DNA from: Pedobacter sp. Leaf250
GTDB lineage: Bacteria; Bacteroidota; Bacteroidia; Sphingobacteriales; Sphingobacteriaceae
Direction: 5' to 3'
DNA length: 47,409 nucleotides
NCBI RefSeq assembly: GCF_920984735.1
Contig: NZ_CAKLBU010000030.1
Span: forward strand, 1 to 47,409
In this document: positions 1-8,726 of the stretch, in pieces
Position numbering within the stretch: position 1 is the first letter of the stretch
Layout of the letters: every line of letters begins with the position of its first letter
Notes under the pieces: model-generated
What the model saw: only the letters and a program-made list of their open reading frames with translations
The model's database searches: none
Told to the model about the DNA's origin: nothing
Program-made: the position numbers and the translations under genes

Positions 1-53
1 AAAATAAACAATTGAGTACTTAAAAAAAATCATTTATAATTGTAAAAGGAAAG

Positions 54-108
54 TGGCCCGTTGATTCCCGAAATGACTGGCCCGCTATGCTCCGAAATCC
101 TTGGCCCA
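54..108. repeat. Tandem 24-bp terminal repeats, IS21-like end
   Basis: TGGCCCG occurs at 54-60 and 78-84 and as TGGCCCA at 102-108. CCGAAAT occurs at 68-74 and 92-98. Both words recur with an exact 24-bp period, giving about two and a half copies of an imperfect repeat. IS21-family elements carry such multiple transposase-binding repeats at their ends, and this wording is familiar from Bacteroidota IS21 elements. No istA or istB gene lies to the right, so the element is either to the left of the window or lost. Confidence 0.5.
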
Positions 109-649
109 TCAATGCCGTTATACACACCTCAAGAGCGGTATTGGGGGGAGTTGTAGATACCGTACCACTGACGGACTTTCTCAGTGATAGATTTACGCAG
201 ACGTCAGAACGTAAAAAATGTTATGATATTTTGTTTTTCAGTTTACTATATATAGCAATCATTAGAGAGTTTACGTGTATTTGATAGTTGGGTTCTGTCA
301 CAGTAAAGGTTGATCGAGTCAAATTTTGTCTTAAATATTTTGCCCTTAGTGGTTACCTAGTCATTCTCATTAAAGCCTAAAACGAAATGATAATAATCCT
401 TTTTATAGATTTTGTATCCTTACTGATGTGCGGTTGTAGTACTCAGAGGAACATCTACATAATGTATTGCTGGGGAGATCACTCCAGCATAAAAATCCCA
501 CTAGGTATATCGTATTTATTTGCTCTAGAAAGCCGAAATTTCTGATAACTGAGAGTTATGATCAGTCTGTGTTTTTACTGAACTGTTAACATTAAAAAAG
601 GCACTGGTTATCGCACCCGATCAATGAATATGGGTGAAAACATAAGAAT

Positions 650-960
650 CTCTAACAGCTGATGCGGATGAAATTTGACCTAACTCTATCCCAACATGTA
701 ACACTAACCTGAGCATTATTCCAAATTCTAAAGCTATTTATGCCAATAGCTACTAAATTTTTGCTTCCATCGGCCATACTCAAACCCATCCTAATAAATT
801 TTGATAAAAAGAAAATTATCCTTAGTAAAGCGTTTTGCAACTACTGCTCTGTTTTGATCGAAAATTTGGTTGGTACCAAGGGCATCTGGTAAAAGTGGGT
901 CGTTGTTGTATCCTTGAATCAGATACCTCACCATTTTAGCCTTTCGCCTCTACGCCAATG
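650..960 (-). pseudogene. Possible remnant of a SusC/TonB-dependent receptor C-terminus
   Basis: Read on the minus strand, one frame gives RFTKDNFLFIK, and another frame further on gives LVAIGINSFRIWNNAQ. Together they resemble the C-terminal barrel strands of SusC/RagA proteins, where a phrase like 'RF-edgs-ylriKNitLgYs' is followed by 'lrvy-saQNl'. Stops and frame changes separate the pieces, so no protein can be made. The gene would have run from higher to lower coordinates. This is pattern recognition only; a translated search would be needed to settle it. Confidence 0.3.
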
Positions 961-1202
961 AACTTTGAGTACTAGTTTACTACCTATTCTTGTAGCGGAT
1001 CATTCCCATAATACAAATCATCTGGGTTTTCATATGGCTTTACATTATGTTGATTGCAGATTCTCTGTTAAATCTTGTAACTATTCGCGTATAGCCAAGC
1101 TAGTCTGCTATCTGAGGGCCCAATTTCTCGCCGGTAATTCCATTGTGTAAACTTGTATCTGGATAAATTAAACCCAGCCTCTCAAAATAATCCGGACAAT
1201 TC

Positions 1203-1242
1203 TAGCCTCTCATTCCGCTCGGAAGAGGCTATCCTGAGCGGA
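1203..1242. other. Interlocked inverted repeats (pseudoknot-like)
   Basis: TAGCCTCT (1203-1210) pairs exactly with AGAGGCTA (1224-1231). TCCGCTC (1214-1220), inside the first loop, pairs exactly with GAGCGGA (1236-1242). The order stem1-stem2-stem1'-stem2' is that of an H-type pseudoknot, with 3-, 3- and 4-nt connectors. The 4-nt crossing of an 8-bp stem is tight, so as RNA the two helices may be alternatives rather than simultaneous. No gene flanks it closely. Confidence 0.4.
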
Positions 1243-1885
1243 AGAAATGGAACCATAAAGTTTCCGAAACGTAGTAAAAGCATAAATCAATAAAACCAGA
1301 AAGTAGACGGAATAAAGATTTTTCATATTATATTTTATAAAAATTAATAAGTTCAAAAATATGCAGATGCATCATGCAGAAGCCTGTTGCCATCGTAGCT
1401 CAATAAGATCTGATGCTTATCCTTTAGGTTCGTAAATGTTAAAATATTTTATTCATGCCAGAGTTGATACTCAGTTTATTTCCATACATCAAATTAACCT
1501 TATGCCATTTTATGAATTCCCTCACTTGGTTCTTCAGCACAATCTAGTTCTTTACAAATGAAAGAAAACTAGACAATTTATTAAAATTAATCTCGTTACT
1601 GAGTTCTTAATCCATTCGGCTGTGTCCTTATTTATAAACAATCTTGGTAAATACTAGCTCGTGATGTCTGAAGGTTCCATAATAGAAAATGCCGCTCTCC
1701 CGACTAGGCACATACAAACGTTTAAAAAACTGGCATGATCGGACTTGGTCCATTTTAGTAGCTTATTCAACTGCTCACCGAAAACAGCGGCGATATGGTA
1801 ATTATAAACCAAATTTTCTTTTACAAATAATTCAAATCACGCTAATATGCGAAATGAGGGAATGAGCACCAATTGATTTGGAATA

Positions 1886-2391
1886 TTAAGGCCTATACAT
1901 TGCAAGATATTTTTTTAAACCTATTCTAGCCTGGTGTATATGTGTCTTAACAGTCCCAACAGGGATATCTAACTGGATGGCGATCTCTTCATATTTAAAA
2001 CCCTCGAAGTATAATTGAAAGGGTATATTGTGCTCTTGTTTTATCGAAGCCATTGCTTTAGATATATCTTCCATTGCAAATGTTGTTGTTGAGTTATTTG
2101 TTGCTGCATTTTCATTAATTGAGCACTACTGATCTTATCATCCGTTGTTATGAGCTCCTTCTTTCTGGAGTTTTTCCTGAACTCATTTATAAATGTATTT
2201 TTCATTATGACATATAGCCAGCCTTTGAGGTTTGTACCCTTATCAAATTTTTCAGCAAACCTCATTCCTTTAATTAAAGTCTCTTGAACTAGATCTTTTG
2301 CATCACCTTCATCATTCGTGAATTTATATGCATGAGAGAGAAGGAACTCGGAATATTCGTTAAGTGTAGAAGTAAACTCAGTATGGTCCAT
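1886..2391 (-). pseudogene. ECF-type RNA polymerase sigma factor, frameshifted
   Basis: Two overlapping frames together make one small sigma-70 family protein of about 165 residues, the usual ECF length. The first frame (2391 to 2041) carries region 2, with DLVQETLIKG and LKGWLYVIMKNTFINEFRK. The second (ending at 1886) carries region 4, the helix-turn-helix KYEEIAIQLDIPVGTVKTHI. The second frame stays open upstream and reads TNNSTTTFAMEDI, the usual linker, so the break lies near 2095-2125 in a CAA-rich stretch. A one-base indel or a sequencing error would explain it. Without repair the product has region 2 only and could not recognise a -35 element. No anti-sigma gene is adjacent. Confidence 0.75.
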
Positions 2392-2624
2392 AGTTAAAGA
2401 TTAAAGTCTAAATTCAACGTTTAATTAGCGGAATGGTTTTATTTAGTTGGCAATAATCTATGCAGTAGATTAATAAAACTTAAGCTTGCATAATTATCAT
2501 TACATGAAAAAAAATCCACTAAACGTTAGGGTATCAGCAATATAAGTGCTAATTGTTGTTTAAGAAGCAAACAGATAGCATATACTAGTATGGAATTGCA
2601 ATAGTATACTAGAGATTTTTTTTC
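2392..2624. other. Upstream region of the sigma factor gene, up to the IS
   Basis: AT-rich spacer between the sigma factor start and the IS end. It contains an inverted repeat, CTAGTAT (about 2586-2592) and ATACTAG (about 2606-2612), just outside the IS. No gene is visible. Confidence 0.4.
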
Positions 2625-2675
2625 GTCAGATATTTTTTTTGAGAAGCATTCATTTAGATTCCTTTTGGATGCAAA

Positions 2676-3590
2676 TTATGCGGCTCTTTTTCTGTTCATT
2701 ATCGTTTTTTCAACCTCTAAGGGAGTCAAATAACCTAATGAGGAATGGATTCGTTTTCTGTTGTACCAAACCTCTATGTATTCAAATATTGCCAGGTATG
2801 CCTGTTGCTTAGTTTTGAAAGTTCTTTGATAAACCATCTCAGTTTTCATTGTTTTAAAGAAACTCTCTGCAACTGCATTATCCCAACAGTTTCCTTTCCT
2901 GCTCATACTCTGAATAATTGGTAATCCCATCAACTGCTGCCTAAACTCCAAGCAAGCATACTGAACTCCCTGATCAGAGTGAAATATTAGTTTATTCCCA
3001 ATTCCCCGGTTTGCTTTTGCCATTCGGAATGCGCTAACAGTTGTATTTCTGGCTTCCATATTATCACTTAGTGACCAGCCAATTACCTTTCTATCCGCAA
3101 GGTCGATGACCGTTGTCAAGTAAACCCATCCAGCACCTGTGCGTATATAAGTAAGGTCCGAGACCCATTTTTCTCCTAGCCCTGTAGCCGAAAAATCTCT
3201 GTTGAGGACGTTTGCTGCCACAGGATGCACATGATTGGAATCCGTTGTTTTTACCCATTTCTTGCGTATAACACTTTGAATTCCTGCCTTCCGCATTATC
3301 TTGGCTACTCTTGGCCTGGATGCTTGGATACCTCTTTCAGCGAGCTTGGCAGAAATCCTTGGACTCCCGTAAACTTTTTTGCTCTCGCTATGTATCTAAC
3401 TGATTTCTTTTAACAGAAAGACACTTTCAACTTGACGTTTGCCCTTGGGGTAATTTAACCAATAATAGAAACCACTATTGCTTACCATAAACACTCTACA
3501 CATCATTTCAACTGGAAATATTCTTCGGTGCTCTCTTATAAATCCGAATATCTCCCGTCTCCCTTGGAAAAGATGCCGACCGCCTTTTTT
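2676..3590 (-). pseudogene. IS3-family transposase OrfB, interrupted by an in-frame TAG
   Basis: The orfB frame runs from the overlap with orfA (about 3584) to 2676. It reads REIFGFIREHRRIFPVEMMC, then a helix-turn-helix-like part with YGSPRISAKLAERGIQASRP, then the DDE core. The core keeps Asp in VSDLTYI, Asp in FHSDQGVQY and Glu in NAVAESFFKT. One codon is TAG at 3398-3396, where the family has an aromatic or basic residue between LLKEIS and IHSES. The piece after it starts at an internal ATG (3296) and has 206 residues, lacking the N-terminal domain. The fused OrfAB transposase would therefore be truncated. Confidence 0.8.
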
Positions 3591-3826
3591 AGAATATCGC
3601 GTTCCATTTGAGCATCTTTTAGCTCTTTTTGCAGCTTTTTAATCAGCTTCTGGTCTTCAGTCAATTCTGCTACTCCTTGACTGGACTCTGATTCCCGTTG
3701 TCTCCATTTACTCAAAAGAGTCTGGCTGATACCTAATTCATCAGCTACTTCTTTTACAGATCCTTTGGTGTAAGAAAGCTCTATAGCCATCTTTCTGAAG
3801 GATTCATCAAACACTCGTCTGCCCAT
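3536..3826 (-). CDS. IS3-family transposase OrfA
   Basis: This 96-residue protein has a Tn3/IS911-type helix-turn-helix at about residues 10-45 (KEVADELGISQTLLSKWRQR), followed by a leucine-zipper-like coiled coil (LIKKLQKELKDAQMERDILKKAV). The heptamer A-AAA-AAG lies at 3590-3584, in frame as CTA AAA AAG within the C-terminal LKK. It is the classical -1 slippage signal of IS3 elements, and the -1 frame after it leads directly into OrfB. OrfA alone binds the ends and regulates; the fused OrfAB is the transposase. Confidence 0.85.
   Translation of the reverse strand: MGRRVFDESFRKMAIELSYTKGSVKEVADELGISQTLLSKWRQRESESSQGVAELTEDQKLIKKLQKELKDAQMERDILKKAVGIFSKGDGRYSDL
3584..3590 (-). promoter_or_regulatory. 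Programmed -1 frameshift heptamer A-AAA-AAG
   Basis: On the minus strand the codons CTA AAA AAG of orfA contain the slippery heptamer. Shifting back one base gives the OrfB frame without an intervening stop until the TAG at 3398-3396. Confidence 0.75.
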
Positions 3827-3861
3827 ATATTCAAATTTAAAAGTTTCTTTCTAAATCTGAC

Positions 3862-5274
3862 AACTAAATCCCTCTAGTCAAATGTAGCAACTCCAAGTAG
3901 ACAATCCATCAATCTAGAGTTAGGAGGGATTGTGCCTAATTACCTTCGGATTAAGGTAACAATAGTGCACGAATTAGGCTATGCTTACGCCTTTTTCTTG
4001 AGTCTAAGCATATAAATAGTCTCATACATTGGGATCTACATTATGTGTGATCGAGAGTTATTTTTTGATAGATGCTGACACCTCCCTTTGCCTAGCAAAA
4101 TTTATAGTCCTGAAAAATCCTATTTTAAATAAGGTTAATTCCGTATCTACCCAAAACTAATAAATATGTTATAATTATGTTGTACAATTGATCAAAACGT
4201 AAAAGGATTGACATTGTGTTGGCGCGATGACTTTATAAGATAGATCGACTATTATGCGCGAGTACTCTCTTTTTCATGTTAATCTGATCTTAAAGGCTTG
4301 AGAGTACATATTTTGGTTTACTGCTAAAAAAGAAGACGTAAATCGAAAGCAAATTTTTGGGGATTTCTACATATCTAAAGGATTAGTGTAAAGGAATGAT
4401 CACGTCGTTATAGATAATTAAATTTTAATCTAGCCCATAGGCATGAATATCGAATCAAAAAGCAAAAGCGTAGATAATTTAATGGACAGATTTTTCATAA
4501 ATAATTATAACTTAAATGGCAACACCAAAAATTCATGTATTAAAGATGGCCGAAAAAGCATTAATATATTTAAAATATCATTCAGGATTATAAAGATTGG
4601 AAGTTAATTATGTAACTCAAATTATTTATGCACCACGACATAAAATTATGATATTAATACATGCAGTAATTTTAGTATGATAAACGGAATTGGAGTTAAA
4701 ACAAAATTTAAAATTAAAGAGCTGTGCATTACTGCACAGCTCGAATCCTAAAAAACCGTCCCTGATTTGATGAGGAAGATCAAATATAGGGAAAACTTCA
4801 TACAAAGTAATTGTATGATAATCTTTACAGAAATACTTAAATGGAACTACTAAATTTTATTACTTCTTATGCCGTAAATTAAATTTGTGTATCATACTCA
4901 AATAATAAAAGCTTGAAAATAAAGCCAATGATCTTTTGTAGTCCTTTCCGAAAATCATGAATATGTTTTATTGTAATTAGCATTTTATTGAAATGTTTTG
5001 ATTACCTCCACAGGCTTTTATTTTAATGACGATTGATTCTACCCTAATTTTCGAGTTAATTAAACAGCGCAAATTTTACAATACACATCATGTTATAAAT
5101 ATTATTTTTCTTTAGACATATAAATTAGACAAAAAGCAAGTAATATGCTATGCATTTTGTAGTATATAATAATACATCATATCTGTTAACCATTTAAGTG
5201 TTTGATATTTAGTCCTTTAATTGTATAATATCATCTTAGTTAATATTATATTTGTGGTATCAATCACCGATAAA
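3862..5274. other. Gene-poor region with a structured RNA candidate
   Basis: About 1.4 kb of AT-rich sequence with stops in all frames and no recognisable protein fragments. The only structure I can support is the pair of hairpins at 4719-4785, listed separately. Confidence 0.45.
4719..4800 (-). ncRNA. Candidate small RNA with terminator-like hairpin
   Basis: A perfect 10-bp inverted repeat, GAGCTGTGCA (4719-4728) and TGCACAGCTC (4733-4742), closes a TTAC loop. On the minus strand it is followed by CTCTTTAATTTTAAATTTTG, a T-rich tail like an intrinsic terminator. Just upstream on that strand lies a second inverted repeat, ATTTGAT/ATCAAAT (4765-4771 and 4779-4785). Boxes resembling -7 elements (TATATTTG at 4788-4781, TTACTTTG near 4812) lie further upstream. 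No open frame sits between, so a short RNA of about 60-90 nt is possible. Expression is not shown. Confidence 0.35.
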
Positions 5275-5460
5275 ATGACAACAAAAATTAAATGTATAAA
5301 ATTTGGATCAATTCCGAAATGCCCGAAATGCGGACATAACTATATTGATCGAATTAAGAGAAATTTTATATTTAGAACAATTCTTCCATTTATACCCGCA
5401 AAAAGATATAAATGTTACAGATGTTTTCATTCCTTTCATGCACTTAACATCAAAAATTAA
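5275..5460 (+). CDS. Small zinc-ribbon protein
   Basis: This 61-residue basic protein starts at the ATG at 5275. The frame is open 18 codons upstream, but that part is hydrophobic and starts with TTG, unlike the rest. It has two CxxC knuckles, CPKCGHNY at about residues 15-22 and CYRC at about 49-52, separated by a basic stretch with IPAKRYK. This is a rubredoxin/zinc-ribbon layout able to bind one Zn ion. Similar short proteins with 'KCPKCG...KRYKCYRC' are common and uncharacterised in Bacteroidota. It stands alone in a gene-poor region. Function is unknown. Confidence 0.6.
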   Translation: MTTKIKCIKFGSIPKCPKCGHNYIDRIKRNFIFRTILPFIPAKRYKCYRCFHSFHALNIKN

Positions 5461-6123
5461 CGGGAATCTTCAATATATAAATGTTTAGCACTGACATACC
5501 TATAATAAATTTAATTGTGAGTAGGGAAAACCGTTTGTTAACTTGATAAAATGATATACATAAAAGTACTGATAATATAAGGCCAATGTATCTGCTTCAA
5601 AGCTTAGCCAGGTTCCAGCCTGTAATGACACTAAACTTAATTTTATTCCAGGTTATCTATTTACTTTTAAACGATTGAAAAACTATCCGGGGGTGTTTAA
5701 CAATTAGCAAATGGATTAAATAGGTATATCTGCCAAATTAAAAACATCCTAAACCTTAATCGGAATTAGCACTTTAATATAAGTTTACTTTAAACTTGCG
5801 CCAAATAAACCTATACATTAAGAGTTCCTTCAATTAAAAACAAAAATATTTTACGGCTGCAATTATTTGGTTTGTTAAATAATTTGTAGTCAATAGATGT
5901 TTTAAAACTCTGGGGCTCATAATAAATCTATAATTTTAATGGAATTTTATAATAGTGGAGATCATTTAATGATTATTACTCTAATAAGATTGATTTGAGA
6001 ATAAATAAATGTAAACATAAGTAGGTAAACGCAGTCAGCTCAAACAAATAGATTTTTAAAGTTATCAATTTAGACGGGGATATTTTCTTATTATTTGCAA
6101 TCCTTAAACTATTGCGACAGTAA
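5461..6123. other. Intergenic, no gene seen
   Basis: AT-rich sequence of about 660 bp with no recognisable coding content or strong hairpin. Confidence 0.5.
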
Positions 6124-6154
6124 TTTGTTGAATGAAGTTATATATTTACTTTTG
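6124..6154 (+). promoter_or_regulatory. Bacteroidota-type promoter TTTG-N19-TACTTTTG
   Basis: TTTG (6124-6127) and TACTTTTG (6147-6154) are separated by 19 bp, matching the Bacteroidota sigma-A consensus of TTTG at -33 and TAnnTTTG at -7. A transcript would begin near 6160 and run into the hairpins and terminator at 6287-6353. A second -7 box, TATTTTTG, lies at 6242-6249. Confidence 0.5.
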
Positions 6155-6255
6155 CAAGTAAGGAAGGCCAAGATAATGAAATCATAAGATCAATTTTTTA
6201 AGTAGCATATATAAAAAATTTTAACTATTAAATATTTATTGTATTTTTGCCAAAT

Positions 6256-6353
6256 AGTTAGGAGCACAACTATAACGGGACAAGATTATTACTTGGATAA
6301 GTAATATTCTACAATACACAAAAGCCTTTCAGAAATGAAAGGCTTTCTTATTT
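6256..6353 (+). ncRNA. Candidate small RNA (about 95 nt) ending in an intrinsic terminator
   Basis: A -7 box TATTTTTG (6242-6249) with TTTT 19 bp upstream would start transcription near 6256. The interval contains an exact 8-bp hairpin, TATTACTT-GGAT-AAGTAATA (6287-6306). A 10-bp terminator stem at 6321-6346 follows. There is no credible open frame, so a short structured RNA is the simplest reading. It resembles no RNA family I recognise. Alternatively this is the leader and terminator of a lost gene. Confidence 0.4.
6321..6353 (+). terminator. Intrinsic terminator
   Basis: AAAGCCTTTC (6321-6330) pairs perfectly with GAAAGGCTTT (6337-6346) around a 6-nt loop, followed by CTTATTT. The stem has A/T ends and could act on either strand. 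Confidence 0.65.
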
Positions 6354-6887
6354 AAGCTTATATTTAAAATCTGTTTCTTATTTCCGCAGATATCCTTATC
6401 AATCGACACCCGATAAATCTGTTTAAGATGGTTTATTTGTCAATAACACACAGTTGTATATGTCTCGAGCCTTTCGGAGAATAAATAATTTTAACATTTG
6501 TTAATTTTGAAAAATTGTTGAAAATAAGGTTATTCTGGTTGGTTTTGTGAAAGAAATCAAATTTGGACCCTTTGTAAATAATGACCCCATTTTGAACGTT
6601 GAATTTCTGTTTTATCAATTAAATTTTGAAAACACTTATTTCTTTTAATTAATTATGATACCCCAAAAATGAAATTTTGCATAAATCTAAAACTTAGGGT
6701 GATATGAATAAATAAGAAATAAAAGCAATCCCATAAATATTATTAGCAGCATGAGTATAATATTAATTGAAGTTTAAAATACTATTGTTAGAATGAAACT
6801 ATTCTTCTAAGCTTTTTACCAACAAAACTTGCAGTATTTAATACATAAATTCTTTAGTATATTCGCCCAAATTAATAAACTCAAATT
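6354..6887. other. Intergenic leader of glmS
   Basis: No convincing gene lies here. A 61-codon minus-strand frame (6433-6618) has no recognisable content. A weak -7-like TATATTCG lies at 6858-6865, about 22 bp before the glmS ATG, but I find no matching -33 box. There is no sign of a glmS ribozyme. Confidence 0.4.
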
Positions 6888-8726
6888 ATGTGTGGAATAG
6901 TAGGCTACATAGGCTATAGAGAAGCTTGGCCAATTGTATTAAAAGGTTTAAAAAGATTAGAATACCGCGGTTACGATAGTGCTGGCATCGCCCTAATGAA
7001 TGAAAGCGGGCAACAAATTTATAAAAAAGCCGGGAAAGTTGCAGTTCTCGAAGATTTTGCCGAAAATCAGGATCGTACAGGATCTATCGGTATAGGCCAT
7101 ACCAGATGGGCAACCCATGGAGTTCCCTCAGATCGAAATTCTCATCCTCACACCTCTAATAATGGGAAGCTTTCTATCATTCATAATGGAATTATTGAAA
7201 ACTATGCCACACTGAAAGAAGAACTACTTGAACGTGGGCATAAATTTAATAGTGATACTGACACAGAAGTTCTGATCCATTTTATTGAAGAAATTCAAGA
7301 AATAGAACGAATCGATTTATTGGAAGCTGTACGTTTAGCATTGCATGAAGTAAGCGGTGCCTATGCTATCGTGATTATGGACAAAGAAAATCCTGATCGA
7401 CTAATTGCTGCAAGAAAGGGCAGTCCTATGGTGATTGGCGTTGGCAAGGGAGAATATTTCATTGCATCTGATGCTACTCCAATTATTGAATATACAAAAA
7501 ATGTAATTTATCTAAAAGATAATGAAATTGCATTGATCACCAAAAATGATCTTTTGGTTAAGCAATTGGACAATGTTGTTCAAACCCCATTAATTCAAGA
7601 GCTGGAACTAAAACTAGAAATGCTTGGAAAAGGAGGATTTGATCATTTCATGCTTAAAGAAATATACGAGCAACCCCGATCGATAAAAGATTGTATGCGT
7701 GGCCGTATTTACCCTGAAGAAGGAAAAGTTCAACTGGGCGGAATCAAAGAATTTGCAGAGAAACTCAAAAACATAGATAGAATTATTATTGTTGCCTGCG
7801 GAACATCGTGGCATGCTGGTTTGGTTGGCGAGTATTTAATTGAAGAATATGCCAGAATTCCTGTAGAGGTAGAATATGCTTCGGAATTTAGATACCGTAA
7901 TCCAATTATTACAGAAAAGGATGTGGTAATCGCCATTTCTCAATCTGGTGAAACTGCCGATACTATGGCTGCCATAGAGATGGCAAAAGAACGTGGAGCA
8001 ACTATTTTTGGCATTTGTAATGTTGCCGGTGCATCCATTCCTAGATTATCACATGCAGGTGTTTACACGCATGCCGGACCAGAAATAGGAGTAGCGTCAA
8101 CAAAAGCATTTACCGCACAGGTAACGGTATTAACACTGATGGCCTTCTACATGGCCCAACAAAAGGGAACCATTACCACTTCGAAAATGATTGAATTGTT
8201 GACAGAACTGGATAACATCCCAGAGAAAATTCAGCAAGCGCTTGAATCAAATGATATCATTAAAGAGGTTGCCGAAAAAATAAAGGATTCGACAAATTGT
8301 TTATTTTTAGGAAGAGGAAGTGGTTTTCCTGTTGCTTTAGAAGGCGCATTAAAACTTAAGGAAATCTCTTACATTCATGCTGAAGGTTATCCTGCCGCAG
8401 AGATGAAGCACGGACCAATCGCATTAATCGACGAGGAAATGCCTGTAGTGTTTATCGCTACACAAAATTCATCTTATGAGAAAGTAATTAGCAATATTCA
8501 AGAGGTTAAAGCAAGAAAAGGAAAAGTTATCGCTATTGTAACGCAAGGCGATACAGAAGTGAAGAAAATGGCAGATTATTGCATCGAAATTCCTGATGCC
8601 AATGAAGCGTTTTTACCACTCTTGGCAACCATTCCTTTACAATTATTATCGTATCATATTGCTGTGATGAGAGGCTGTAATGTTGATCAACCAAGAAATC
8701 TGGCTAAATCTGTAACAGTGGAATAG
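6888..8726 (+). CDS. glmS: Glutamine--fructose-6-phosphate aminotransferase (isomerizing)
   Basis: GlmS converts fructose 6-phosphate and glutamine to glucosamine 6-phosphate, the first step toward UDP-GlcNAc, in the cytoplasm. At 612 residues it has normal length. The N-terminal glutaminase domain (about 1-220) begins MCGIVGYIGYR, so Cys2 is the nucleophile after Met removal; GHTRWATHG and HNGIIEN are the glutamine-site motifs. Two SIS sugar-isomerase domains follow (ISQSGETADT at about 350; LGRGSGFPVALEGALKLKE at about 475), and the tail DQPRNLAKSVTVE is the classical C-terminus. It is monocistronic here. Its product feeds all three amino-sugar pathways of the nearby polysaccharide locus, besides peptidoglycan and LPS. 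Confidence 0.97.
   Translation: MCGIVGYIGYREAWPIVLKGLKRLEYRGYDSAGIALMNESGQQIYKKAGKVAVLEDFAENQDRTGSIGIGHTRWATHGVPSDRNSHPHTSNNGKLSIIHNGIIENYATLKEELLERGHKFNSDTDTEVLIHFIEEIQEIERIDLLEAVRLALHEVSGAYAIVIMDKENPDRLIAARKGSPMVIGVGKGEYFIASDATPIIEYTKNVIYLKDNEIALITKNDLLVKQLDNVVQTPLIQELELKLEMLGKGGFDHFMLKEIYEQPRSIKDCMRGRIYPEEGKVQLGGIKEFAEKLKNIDRIIIVACGTSWHAGLVGEYLIEEYARIPVEVEYASEFRYRNPIITEKDVVIAISQSGETADTMAAIEMAKERGATIFGICNVAGASIPRLSHAGVYTHAGPEIGVASTKAFTAQVTVLTLMAFYMAQQKGTITTSKMIELLTELDNIPEKIQQALESNDIIKEVAEKIKDSTNCLFLGRGSGFPVALEGALKLKEISYIHAEGYPAAEMKHGPIALIDEEMPVVFIATQNSSYEKVISNIQEVKARKGKVIAIVTQGDTEVKKMADYCIEIPDANEAFLPLLATIPLQLLSYHIAVMRGCNVDQPRNLAKSVTVE

Larger units (their letters stand above)
109..1885. other. 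Gene-poor, decayed region
   Basis: No intact gene is convincing in this 1.8 kb. The open frames present are at most 65 codons and have no recognisable content. The minus strand between about 960 and 650 gives fragments in different frames that resemble the C-terminus of a SusC/TonB-dependent receptor (see the separate entry). A compact double inverted repeat lies at 1203-1242. The rest shows nothing I can name. Confidence 0.5.
2625..3861 (-). mobile_element. IS3-family insertion sequence (about 1.24 kb)
   Basis: The element holds orfA (helix-turn-helix) and orfB (DDE integrase) in the overlapping arrangement of the IS3 family. The outer ends match as inverted GTCAGAT, at 2625-2631 and as ATCTGAC at 3855-3861. 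The inward match beyond these 7 bp is weak, and I see no clear 3-bp target duplication, so the exact ends are approximate. It inserted upstream of the frameshifted sigma factor gene. A TAG inside orfB probably makes it unable to move by itself. Confidence 0.75.

Noticed and set aside
87..284. 65-codon plus-strand frame near the left edge
   Set aside because: Begins inside the IS21-like repeats and has no recognisable content; probably a chance frame.
652..840. 62-codon minus-strand frame as an independent gene
   Set aside because: Its content looks like the middle of a receptor C-terminus rather than a complete protein, so it is treated as part of a remnant.
5303..5488. 61-codon frame overlapping the zinc-ribbon gene
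   Set aside because: Same DNA in another frame, without the CxxC motifs.
6433..6618. 61-codon minus-strand frame before glmS
   Set aside because: AT-driven composition, no family, no promoter; not supported.
6700..6887. glmS ribozyme or riboswitch
   Set aside because: The leader is AT-rich without the conserved core, and the ribozyme is known from Gram-positive bacteria.
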